Source: Butyrivibrio proteoclasticus | Lineage (GTDB): Bacteria > Bacillota > Clostridia > Lachnospirales > Lachnospiraceae | Assembly (NCBI RefSeq): GCF_900115735.1 | Contig: NZ_FOXO01000017.1 | Span: 1-64,000 of the forward strand | Reading direction: 5' to 3' | DNA: 64,000 nucleotides | In this document: one piece after another, positions 55,056 to 63,027 of the stretch | Layout: every line of letters begins with the position of its first letter | How positions within the stretch are numbered: position 1 is the stretch's first letter | Made by a program: the position numbers and the translations under genes | The notes under the pieces: generated by a model | The model's input: the letters and a program-made list of their open reading frames with translations, nothing else | Told to the model about the DNA's origin: nothing | Database searches by the model: none

Positions 55056-56015
55056 ATGACGGAGGAACAAGCATTATTTGTAAAGCAAAGAATGCTAGCT
55101 GTGTTAGATAATGCACAGATGGAGAGATTATCTGAAACTTTGGATGTGTGTATCGAAAATGGTTCGCTTGAGGATGCTAGAAATTATCTTGACGATTTTA
55201 TTGCTGCTAAGCGGATTGAGGGTAGATCAGAGAAAACGCTTGATTACTATAAGAGTGTTATAGAGAAAACTGTTAATAGTATAGGTAAGACAGTGAAGCG
55301 CATTACTACTGAGGACTTGAGGAAGTACTTAGCAGACTACCAGGAGAAAAAAGGATCAAGCAAAGTTACGATTGATAATATGCGGAGAATTCTTTCGAGT
55401 TTTTTTGGATGGCTAGAAGATGAAGAGTTGATTATAAAAAGCCCAGTTAGGCGCATTCACAAAGTCAAAGCTAGTAAGGTAATTAAAGAAGCATATACAG
55501 ATGAGGATCTTGAGAAGATGCGTGATTCTTGTCAAGAAATAAGAGACTTAGCTTTGATTGATTTTTTGGCTTCAACAGGTATGAGAGTCGGAGAGCTGGT
55601 ACAGCTCAATATAGATGACATAGATTTTGAAGAAAGAGAATGTACGGTTCTTGGCAAAGGGGATAAGGAACGGATAGTTTATTTTGATGTCAGAAGCAAG
55701 TTACATCTAAGGCAGTATCTTAATTCAAGAGATGACGAAAATCCAGCACTATTTGTGAGTCTGGATAATCCACATAATCGTTTAAAAATCGGGGGTGTGG
55801 AGAGTAGATTAAGGAAAATTGGTAGAGATCTTGGAATTCGGAATGTGCATCCGCATAGATTTAGAAGGACACTAGCTACAGTCGCTATAGATAAAGGAAT
55901 GCCGATAGAACAGCTACAGCAGTTACTTGGACATCAGCGGATAGATACGACATTGCAGTATGCGATGGTTAAACAGAGCAACGTAAAAATAGCTCATAGA
56001 AAATATATAGGATGA
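55056..56015 (+). CDS. Tyrosine recombinase (shufflon/phase-variation invertase)
   Basis: A 319-residue tyrosine recombinase. The SAM-like core-binding domain is at about 45-135. The catalytic domain has the first Arg in STGMRVGEL, Lys in GKGDKER, HPHRFRRT (His-x-x-Arg), GHQ and the nucleophile Tyr in DTTLQYAMV. The ATG at 55056 has AAGGAG upstream; a TTG at 55050 is an alternative. It lies between the two invertible hsdS pairs and almost touches the second N-half, so it is very probably the enzyme that inverts them. Confidence 0.92.
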   Translation: MTEEQALFVKQRMLAVLDNAQMERLSETLDVCIENGSLEDARNYLDDFIAAKRIEGRSEKTLDYYKSVIEKTVNSIGKTVKRITTEDLRKYLADYQEKKGSSKVTIDNMRRILSSFFGWLEDEELIIKSPVRRIHKVKASKVIKEAYTDEDLEKMRDSCQEIRDLALIDFLASTGMRVGELVQLNIDDIDFEERECTVLGKGDKERIVYFDVRSKLHLRQYLNSRDDENPALFVSLDNPHNRLKIGGVESRLRKIGRDLGIRNVHPHRFRRTLATVAIDKGMPIEQLQQLLGHQRIDTTLQYAMVKQSNVKIAHRKYIG

Positions 56016-56025
56016 GGTGAGAAGA

Positions 56026-56550
56026 TTGCATAAGGGATATGAACCATTAGGAAATCACATACAATTGGTAGATGATAGAAATAGGGAAGAAATAACCGAT
56101 AGAGTACTGGGAATTAATATTGATAAATTTTTTATGCCTTCAGTGGCAAATGTAATTGGAACGGATTTGTCCAAATACAAACTGCTGAAAAAAGGTTATT
56201 TTGCTTGTAATCCTATGCATGTTGGAAGAGATGAAAGATTGCCTATAGCACTATTCAATGAGGATGAACCAGGAATAGTGTCACCCGCATATTTTATGTT
56301 TGATGTAGTTGATACAGATTTGCTGAATGCAGAATATTTGATGATGTGGTTTAGAAGACCTGAATTTGATAGACAATGCTGGCTTAGGACAGATGGTTCT
56401 GTCAGAGGTGGAATAACATGGGATGATTTATGTAGAATGGAAGTTCCGGTTCCTCCTATGGAAGAACAATTAGAAATAGTTAAAGCCTATAATACTATTG
56501 AGGAGAGAATAGAGTTAAAAAAGAAGATAAATGATAATTTAGCGGCTTAG
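56026..56550 (+). CDS. Type I specificity subunit, N-terminal half 2
   Basis: 174 residues, a diverged copy of the first half: GYEPLGNHIQLVDDRN aligns with NYKRLGDYISPVDIRN, and both end in KKKINDNLAA. The recognition domain differs, so a different DNA half-site is expected. Start TTG 56026 is chosen from the alignment and the GAGGTGAG site; a GTG at 56017 is an alternative. It begins 10 bp after the recombinase stop. Confidence 0.82.
   Translation: MHKGYEPLGNHIQLVDDRNREEITDRVLGINIDKFFMPSVANVIGTDLSKYKLLKKGYFACNPMHVGRDERLPIALFNEDEPGIVSPAYFMFDVVDTDLLNAEYLMMWFRRPEFDRQCWLRTDGSVRGGITWDDLCRMEVPVPPMEEQLEIVKAYNTIEERIELKKKINDNLAA
56528..56543 (+). repeat. Inversion site 3
   Basis: Identical to site 1 (TAAATGATAATTTAGC), with the identity extending about 12 bases upstream and 4 bases downstream. 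Confidence 0.75.
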
Positions 56551-57255
56551 TTGAGCTTGTATTTGATAAGCTACATCTTTGAGTTGCTGTATTTCTTTAT
56601 TGTTAAGAGATATTGCATCAAATAATGGTTTAACCATTTTGGTGAAGGCTATATTTACATTCTCTGGTGCATATATAACTCGTGAGTTTACTATATCTTC
56701 TTTTGAGAGATTTACCTGAACACCAATATGTGCATGACGCCTCAATTCACGTAAAAAAGTTGGATTATTTGTAAGAAGGTAAATATGATATGGACTAATT
56801 CCAAGATAGCCATTTGTTCGTAATAATCCTACTCGTTGATTTACTATATATTTGTTATTGATGTCCATAAGAGCAGTATGTCCTAGGAGTGCTACGTTTT
56901 CTTTCATGTCAGTCATGGACATAAGAATGTCTCCTGATGACAATACAAAGCGCATTAAACTAGAACAGTACTTTCGTTCAATCCAGCTTTTGGTGCCATC
57001 ATAATTGAGCCCACCGCCTTTTTTGATGTTTCCCATCTTAAAGACATCAAAGCAATCTGTTGTCGGCTCATCAAGGAGATCATCACTCTTAAAGGCGTAA
57101 CCATTTATGAATTCAACACAATTATCAAGAATTCCATTTTCCCATCCTGTAAGAGGAAGCGGTAATCCATCTTCATCTATAGAGTGTTGAAAAGGGTCAT
57201 AATTAATAAACCATGAAGTGAAAAGCGCTTGAGCTTGTGCTTCTAAATTATCATT
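56539..57255 (-). CDS. Inverted hsdS C-terminal half 2 (silent cassette without start)
   Basis: About 239 codons open on the minus strand from inversion site 4, beginning NDNLEAQAQALFTSWF. This is the classic linker at the middle of HsdS, followed by a second recognition domain (PLPLTGWENGI, CVEFINGYAFKSDDL) and an end in AYQIQAQLSR. The first ATG occurs only inside the recognition domain (57036), so the cassette cannot make its protein unless joined to an N-half. Fusion at the site would give an HsdS of about 410 residues. Confidence 0.85.
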   Translation of the reverse strand, partial: NDNLEAQAQALFTSWFINYDPFQHSIDEDGLPLPLTGWENGILDNCVEFINGYAFKSDDLLDEPTTDCFDVFKMGNIKKGGGLNYDGTKSWIERKYCSSLMRFVLSSGDILMSMTDMKENVALLGHTALMDINNKYIVNQRVGLLRTNGYLGISPYHIYLLTNNPTFLRELRRHAHIGVQVNLSKEDIVNSRVIYAPENVNIAFTKMVKPLFDAISLNNKEIQQLKDVAYQIQAQLSR

Positions 57256-57257
57256 TA
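57243..57257 (-). repeat. Inversion site 4
   Basis: CTAAATTATCATTTA, the reverse complement of the first 15 bases of sites 1 and 3. Confidence 0.72.
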
Positions 57258-57276
57258 TATGAAAGGGATTAAAATA

Positions 57277-57615
57277 ATGGGATTATATGAAGGAATAAAA
57301 GATGTAGCTGGTATTGTGCAAAAAGCTGATAATATAGAGCTTTATAAGCAACTTCTTGATTTGGGGAGTCAAGCCCTTGATATGCAAAATGAAATAATGC
57401 AGCTACGCAATGAAAATAAAGAACTGAAAGATGAATTGAATCAAAAGAAGAAAGTTATTCGCCACAAAGATGCATTATATATAACTCTTGAGGGTGATGA
57501 AGATCAGATTCATTATTGTTCTACATGTTGGGGCAGTAAAGGGAAGTTTATACAGCTCAACAATGAAGATAGATGCTATATATGCGATAGAGAATGGATT
57601 GCAGCAAGGCATTAA
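57277..57615 (+). CDS. Coiled-coil/zinc-ribbon protein between the shufflon and hsdR
   Basis: 112 residues. A coiled coil at about 30-75 (QNEIMQLRNENKELKDEL) precedes a C-terminal ribbon with CSTC and CYIC, a likely four-cysteine zinc site. The ATG at 57277 lies just past inversion site 4. It ends 24 bp before the hsdR start, so it belongs to the Type I operon. The family is not recognised. Confidence 0.6.
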   Translation: MGLYEGIKDVAGIVQKADNIELYKQLLDLGSQALDMQNEIMQLRNENKELKDELNQKKKVIRHKDALYITLEGDEDQIHYCSTCWGSKGKFIQLNNEDRCYICDREWIAARH

Positions 57616-57638
57616 AAGATGTATCGGAGGTGAATGGA

Positions 57639-60600
57639 GTGGCATTTAATGAACATGCATTGGAAATGTCTATAATGAAGCTCTTGGAAGACAAGGGATA
57701 TATTCATCAGACCGGTAATGAGCTTATACGAAAGAAAACCGAGGTGCTGTTAGTAGATGATCTTAAAGATTATCTACGTACTCGCTATGCCAATGTTGAA
57801 ATCACTGAAAGTGAGATTGATAGTATCATTCTTTCCTTAAGGACAGAAGGAGGTTCATTATATGAAGCCAATAAGGCCATTATGTCAATGATAATGGATG
57901 GCTTTGTGCTTAATAGGGAAGATCCTGCAAAAAAGGATATCTATATTGAATTTATAAACTATGATGAGCCAGAAAAGAACACCTTTAAGATAGTGAATCA
58001 GCTTGAAATAGAGGGCTATAACTACCAGATACGTATTCCGGATGGAATTATATATGTAAATGGTTTGCCATTAGTTGTGCTCGAATTCAAGACTGCCATT
58101 CAGGAAAACACAACTATCATGGATGCGTATACACAGCTTACAGTGCGCTATAAGAGGGATATTCCTGAAATCTTTAGATACAATGCCTTTGTAGTTATTT
58201 GTGATGGCGCAAATAGTAAGTATGGCTCGTTATTTACTCCATACGAATTTTTCTATGCATGGCGCAAAGTAAATGATAACGATCCTGAAATGGATGGAAT
58301 CAATTCACTGTTTACCATGGTAGATGGTCTGCTTGAGAAAAGCAGGCTTCTTTCTGTTATTAAAAATTTCATTTATTTCCCAGATACATCAAATAAAGAA
58401 GTGAAGGTTGTATGCAGATATCCACAGTTTTTTGCTGCAAATAATCTGTATGAAAGTATAAAGAGACACATGAAACCTGAGGGAGATGGAAAGGGCGGAA
58501 CTTATTTTGGAACCACGGGTTGTGGAAAGAGCTACACTATGCTCTTTTTAGCAAGAATGCTTATGAAGAGCAGTTATTTCAAGAATCCTACAATACTGCT
58601 GATAACAGATAGAACTGATTTGGATGACCAGCTTTCTAAGCAATTTGTTTCATCCAAGGAATATATTGGTGACAACAATGTTATCAGTATAGATTCCAGG
58701 GATGAACTAAGAAATGAGTTGCAAGGAAAGCCAAGTGGAGGAGTTTATCTCACGACCATCCAGAAATTTACAGAAGATACGCAGCTTCTCACGGATAGAT
58801 CTAACGTTATTTGCATCTCTGATGAGGCACATAGATCGCAGGTAAATCTTGATATGAAGGTAAGAATCACGGATGAAGGTGTTAATCGCACGTACGGATT
58901 TGCCAAGTACTTACATGATTCTTTACCAAATGCCACATATGTGGGATTCACTGGAACACCTATTGATGCGACTCTTGAGGTGTTTGGTGATATAGTTGGT
59001 CATCCATATACAATGACAGAGGCTGTTAAGGATGAGATAACAGTCAATCTTGTTTACGATGGTCGTGCAGCAAAGGTTACGCTTAGAGATGATAAGCTCC
59101 GTGAAATCGAAGAATACTATGATAAATGTGCAACACTGGGAACATCGGAAGAACAAATTGAGGAAAGCCAAAAAGCAGTAGCACATCTTGACGTTATTAT
59201 TGGTGATCCTGACAGACTTAAGGCAGTAGCTAAGGACTTTGTAGTACATTATGAAAAGAGAGTTGAGGAAGGTTCTACCGTAGCTGGAAAAGCCATGTTT
59301 GTTTGCGCAAACAGGTTTATTGCCTATGCCTTTTATTTGAATCTTATGGAACTTCGTCCAGAGTGGAAAGAAAAGAGAAAGGCTCCTAAAGGAGTTGAGC
59401 TTTCAGAGAAGGACGAAGAAGAGCTTAAGCCTATTGAAAAAGTAAAGCTTGTAATGACAAGAAACAAAGATGATGAAAAAGAGCTTTACGATATGCTTGG
59501 CACAAAAGAAGACAGAAAAGAATTGGATAGACAGTTTAAAAATGTGAAGTCCAACTTTAAAATTGCAATTGTCGTAGACATGTGGCTTACAGGTTTTGAT
59601 GTTCCATGTCTTGATACTATTTACATTGATAAGCCTATTCAGCAGCATACACTTATCCAGACAATTTCAAGAGTAAACCGTGTATATGAGGGCAAGGATA
59701 GAGGCCTTATTGTTGACTATATCGGCATAAAAAAGAATATGAACTTGGCTCTTCGCAAATATACAAACTTTGAAAAACAGGAGTTTGACAATATAGAACA
59801 AGCTGTAACTATAGTTCTCGATGAAGTTGATGTGCTTGATAGTATGTTCTGTAATTTTAATTCAGATGACTTCTTTAATGGAGATCCGTTGCAACAACTT
59901 AATTGTTTGAACAGAGCTGTAGAGTATGTTCAGCAGACAGAAGAGTTAGAATTACGCTTCATGGCAGCTGTTAGGAAGATGAAGAAAGCCTTTAATCTGT
60001 GCAGCGCAAGTGAAAACTTTACTGATGAAGATATAGAGAAAATCCATTTTTATCAAGCTGTGAGGTCAGTTCTTTATAAACTGACCAAGGGTGAAGCTCC
60101 AGATACTGAGCAAATGAACATGAAAGTCAGAAAGCTTCTTGAAGGTGCAATACAGTCTGATGGTATAGAAGAGCTCTTTGAGACCGGAAAGCATATCGAC
60201 TTTGATATTTTCAGTGATGAGTATATGGCTCGTATTGAGAAAATTAATCTGCCTAATACAAAGATTAAGGCATTACAGAGACTACTGACCTATGCAATAG
60301 AAGAGTTCCAGAGAGTGAATAAGATTAAGAGTATAGAGTTCGCAGAGCGAATGAAGCAGGTCGTAGATACATATAATAATAGGCGTAAGGACGAGGCTTT
60401 TGCAAATGAAGTCCTTGATGATGTTGCGAATCAGCTTGCTGATCTTATCCATGAGCTTAAAAAAGAGAAAAATTCTTTTGAAGACATGGGAATAGACTAC
60501 GAAGAAAAAGCGTTCTATGACATTTTATCTGCTGTGGCAAAAAAATATGAATTTGAATATCCAGAAGATAAGATGATTGAACTTTCAAAGGAAATCAAGG

Positions 60601-60779
60601 TTGTAGTAGAGGATAAGGCTAAATATCCGGATTTTTCAACAAGAGAGGATATTAAGGCAAATCTTCAGGTGGATCTGATTTTGCTTTTGGATAAGTATGA
60701 TTATCCACCAGTAACAATCGATGATGTATACAAGGAAGTATTGGAGCAGGCTGAGAATTTTAAGAAATATCAAGAATAA
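57639..60779 (+). CDS. hsdR: Type I restriction endonuclease subunit
   Basis: A 1046-residue HsdR. The N-terminal nuclease has a PD-(D/E)xK core with LEFKTA at about 149-154. The helicase motor has Walker A GTTGCGKSYT (about 291), DEAH in ISDEAHRSQ (about 395), motif III GFTGTPI and motif VI QTISRVNRVYEGK. A helical C-terminal part contacts HsdM/HsdS. The GTG at 57639 is chosen because GGAGG lies 8 bases upstream; a longer frame overlaps the zinc-ribbon gene. Confidence 0.95.
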   Translation: MAFNEHALEMSIMKLLEDKGYIHQTGNELIRKKTEVLLVDDLKDYLRTRYANVEITESEIDSIILSLRTEGGSLYEANKAIMSMIMDGFVLNREDPAKKDIYIEFINYDEPEKNTFKIVNQLEIEGYNYQIRIPDGIIYVNGLPLVVLEFKTAIQENTTIMDAYTQLTVRYKRDIPEIFRYNAFVVICDGANSKYGSLFTPYEFFYAWRKVNDNDPEMDGINSLFTMVDGLLEKSRLLSVIKNFIYFPDTSNKEVKVVCRYPQFFAANNLYESIKRHMKPEGDGKGGTYFGTTGCGKSYTMLFLARMLMKSSYFKNPTILLITDRTDLDDQLSKQFVSSKEYIGDNNVISIDSRDELRNELQGKPSGGVYLTTIQKFTEDTQLLTDRSNVICISDEAHRSQVNLDMKVRITDEGVNRTYGFAKYLHDSLPNATYVGFTGTPIDATLEVFGDIVGHPYTMTEAVKDEITVNLVYDGRAAKVTLRDDKLREIEEYYDKCATLGTSEEQIEESQKAVAHLDVIIGDPDRLKAVAKDFVVHYEKRVEEGSTVAGKAMFVCANRFIAYAFYLNLMELRPEWKEKRKAPKGVELSEKDEEELKPIEKVKLVMTRNKDDEKELYDMLGTKEDRKELDRQFKNVKSNFKIAIVVDMWLTGFDVPCLDTIYIDKPIQQHTLIQTISRVNRVYEGKDRGLIVDYIGIKKNMNLALRKYTNFEKQEFDNIEQAVTIVLDEVDVLDSMFCNFNSDDFFNGDPLQQLNCLNRAVEYVQQTEELELRFMAAVRKMKKAFNLCSASENFTDEDIEKIHFYQAVRSVLYKLTKGEAPDTEQMNMKVRKLLEGAIQSDGIEELFETGKHIDFDIFSDEYMARIEKINLPNTKIKALQRLLTYAIEEFQRVNKIKSIEFAERMKQVVDTYNNRRKDEAFANEVLDDVANQLADLIHELKKEKNSFEDMGIDYEEKAFYDILSAVAKKYEFEYPEDKMIELSKEIKVVVEDKAKYPDFSTREDIKANLQVDLILLLDKYDYPPVTIDDVYKEVLEQAENFKKYQE

Positions 60780-60804
60780 GAAAAGGGAGGGTAAAAAAAG
60801 AGTA

Positions 60805-61566
60805 ATGGAGTCGATTACAGTCAATTCACTTGAAGAATACATAGAATATATAGATAAACTTCCGCCAGATTATACATTATCACGCGGTCAAGAAAAAGAC
60901 TTTTCGCTTCTGCCATCAGCAATGAGATGTGATGAGGATGGAATGAAACTTTATTCCAAGTCATTAAGAAAAAGTTTTATTGAGGATTTTAAAATAAATT
61001 CTGCTCAATATGTAGATTCCTCAGCTATGACAAATGAATATGAATGGCTTGTATATGCACAGCATTTTGGAGTGCCGACTTGCTTGTTGGATTTTACATA
61101 TTCACATTTAGTGTCTGTAATGTTTGCAGTAGAGAATGCTTTTAAGTATGAGGAAGATGATGAAGAAAACTCTGTCATATGGATTCTTAATCCTAATAAA
61201 TTGAATCAAATGTCGATTAAACGCTCTGAAATTGTTAATGTATCGTATGGTGATAATAAGTGTTTAGCAGATATTGAATATCCATGTGCCATTACGGCCA
61301 AGAAAAGTAATCCACGTATTGCTGCCCAGAATGGATTATTTGTATATTTCAATGAAGATAAGCCGTTGGAAGAAATCGAAATAGCTAATGATTGCCTAAA
61401 AAAGATTATTATTCCACACTCATGTGGGAAGAAAATATTGAAAAGTCTTTTTGTGATGGGGATGAGATTTGTAGATATATATCCAGAGCTATCATCTATA
61501 TCTAAAGATATACTTTTAAAGAATAAGATTAGAGAGTTTTACAATATGGAGGAAAATAATGAGTAA
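60805..61566 (+). CDS. FRG-domain protein
   Basis: 253 residues. The N-terminal 100 residues match the FRG domain: TLSRGQEKDFSLLPSAMR and YAQHFGVPTCLLDFTYSH. The rest continues the FRG fold, with AQNGLFVYF. FRG proteins of unknown biochemical function are repeatedly found in phage-defence islands. It begins 25 bp after hsdR and overlaps the DUF262 gene by 8 bp, suggesting a two-protein unit added to the Type I locus. Confidence 0.8.
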   Translation: MESITVNSLEEYIEYIDKLPPDYTLSRGQEKDFSLLPSAMRCDEDGMKLYSKSLRKSFIEDFKINSAQYVDSSAMTNEYEWLVYAQHFGVPTCLLDFTYSHLVSVMFAVENAFKYEEDDEENSVIWILNPNKLNQMSIKRSEIVNVSYGDNKCLADIEYPCAITAKKSNPRIAAQNGLFVYFNEDKPLEEIEIANDCLKKIIIPHSCGKKILKSLFVMGMRFVDIYPELSSISKDILLKNKIREFYNMEENNE

Positions 61567-62704
61567 GGAAGAGTTTAAGGTTAAGCCGGTAGAACTTGAT
61601 CAAACAATAAAAAATATAGTTGAAGCTATAGATAATGGATATAAATTACAACATTTACCGGATGAGCAATTAGATGCAGAAGGTAGATTAGAGTTTAGTG
61701 ATAGCCTTATTTTGAAACCAGACTATCAGAGAGAATACAGATCAACAATAGAAGAAGAGAGTTCTATAATTGAATCTATCTTAGTAGGAATTCCAATTCC
61801 TCCTGTTTTTTTGTGTTCTACACGAATTAAAGGGGTACAAGTATTAAATGTTGTGGATGGACAACATAGATTATTTGCCTTGTATAGGTTTAGAAAAGGT
61901 GAATTTAAGCTTACAGGGTTACCACTTTTAAAAGATTATGAAGGCAAGAAATTTAGCGAGCTTCCTATAGAGGAACAAGAGTTAATAATAGGACATAAAT
62001 TACCGGCATTTGTATTTAGGGAATTCCCAGGAAAAAGATTTGAGTTAGAAGTTTTTAATAGATATAACAAAGGAACTAAGAACCTTACACCGCAGGAAAT
62101 TCGTAATGCAGTTTATTCTTCTCCACATAACGATTACATAACAAAGTTTGTCGAGAAATTATACAAGAGTAATAGCGACCCAGTATTGAGTGAAATCTAT
62201 AATGTTACAAAAGATAGATTCTTAAAGAAAAAAGTTCATGAAGGCATTTTTAGTATTTTATATGTTTTAGAGTTTGGAATCGATGAGTCATTTAAAGATT
62301 CTACCACTTATGCCACAGAATACATGAAAAAGAAGGCTGAATTATTTTCAGAGCAGGGAGAAGAGCAAGCATTACGTGATGAAAACAATATGATATATGA
62401 GTTTGAGAAGTTTAATGCTTGGCTCAAGCAGTTTACCAAATATACACCATATCCGTTGTCTAAAGAATTATATGGAATTTCAAGTAAAAGTTATAAATTC
62501 CAAACATCAATGGCTCTAATTCTGCCTGCATTGTATAACAGAATAAAAGATAACGAAAAGTGGAAGGACAAAGAGTTTGATTTTATAGTTGAGAGAATAC
62601 GAATGTGTTTAACGTCATCATTTTTGGAAGATCCTGATTATACAGCATCATCTACAAACTCTAGGGAAATAGCTAGACTAGTTGAGAGCTTTACATTAGA
62701 TTAA
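61559..62704 (+). CDS. DUF262 domain protein (GmrS/ParB-like nuclease family)
   Basis: 381 residues. The DUF262 domain (about 1-200) shows YQREYRSTIEEE, IPIPPVFL, the DGQHR motif in VVDGQHRLFAL, and FNRYNKGTKNLTPQEIRNAV. DUF262 is the NTP-dependent half of GmrSD-type modification-dependent restriction enzymes. The C-terminal 180 residues lack an obvious HNH nuclease motif, so the protein may be only the NTPase part. It overlaps the FRG gene by 8 bp. Confidence 0.82.
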   Translation: MSKEEFKVKPVELDQTIKNIVEAIDNGYKLQHLPDEQLDAEGRLEFSDSLILKPDYQREYRSTIEEESSIIESILVGIPIPPVFLCSTRIKGVQVLNVVDGQHRLFALYRFRKGEFKLTGLPLLKDYEGKKFSELPIEEQELIIGHKLPAFVFREFPGKRFELEVFNRYNKGTKNLTPQEIRNAVYSSPHNDYITKFVEKLYKSNSDPVLSEIYNVTKDRFLKKKVHEGIFSILYVLEFGIDESFKDSTTYATEYMKKKAELFSEQGEEQALRDENNMIYEFEKFNAWLKQFTKYTPYPLSKELYGISSKSYKFQTSMALILPALYNRIKDNEKWKDKEFDFIVERIRMCLTSSFLEDPDYTASSTNSREIARLVESFTLD

Positions 62705-63027
62705 AAGGAATATAACGATCGGATTATTATCCATAAAAAGAATATAATGTCAAGGAAATCAGATATTGTGGAAAGGTTCATAGGATATCTAAGAGATAAT
62801 AATCTTTTTGCAGAGCAATACTTTATATAGGAGACAGAGCGTTTAGATACAGTAATCATTTATTACAGTACTCATCATGGCAGCACAAAGATACTTCTGG
62901 ACACAAATGTAGATAACTGATGTAAGGCGCTAGGAATAATCACGTATAGAGATTGATCGCGTAAATGATGCTCAGAAAAGGCTTCAGGCGTATGCTCAGA
63001 AGTTAGCTGAAAAGCAGAGGAAGTAAA
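62705..63027. other. Intergenic stretch with coding-like remnants
   Basis: A 323-bp gap. A 26-residue frame from ATG 62747 (SRKSDIVERFIGYLRDNN) and an open tail ending at 63026 (VNDAQKRLQAYAQKLAEK) look like parts of a lost gene. No promoter or terminator was clear. Confidence 0.35.

Noticed and set aside
57594-57638. Upstream TTG start for hsdR
   Set aside because: It overlaps the zinc-ribbon gene and has no ribosome site; the GTG at 57639 has GGAGG at the right distance.
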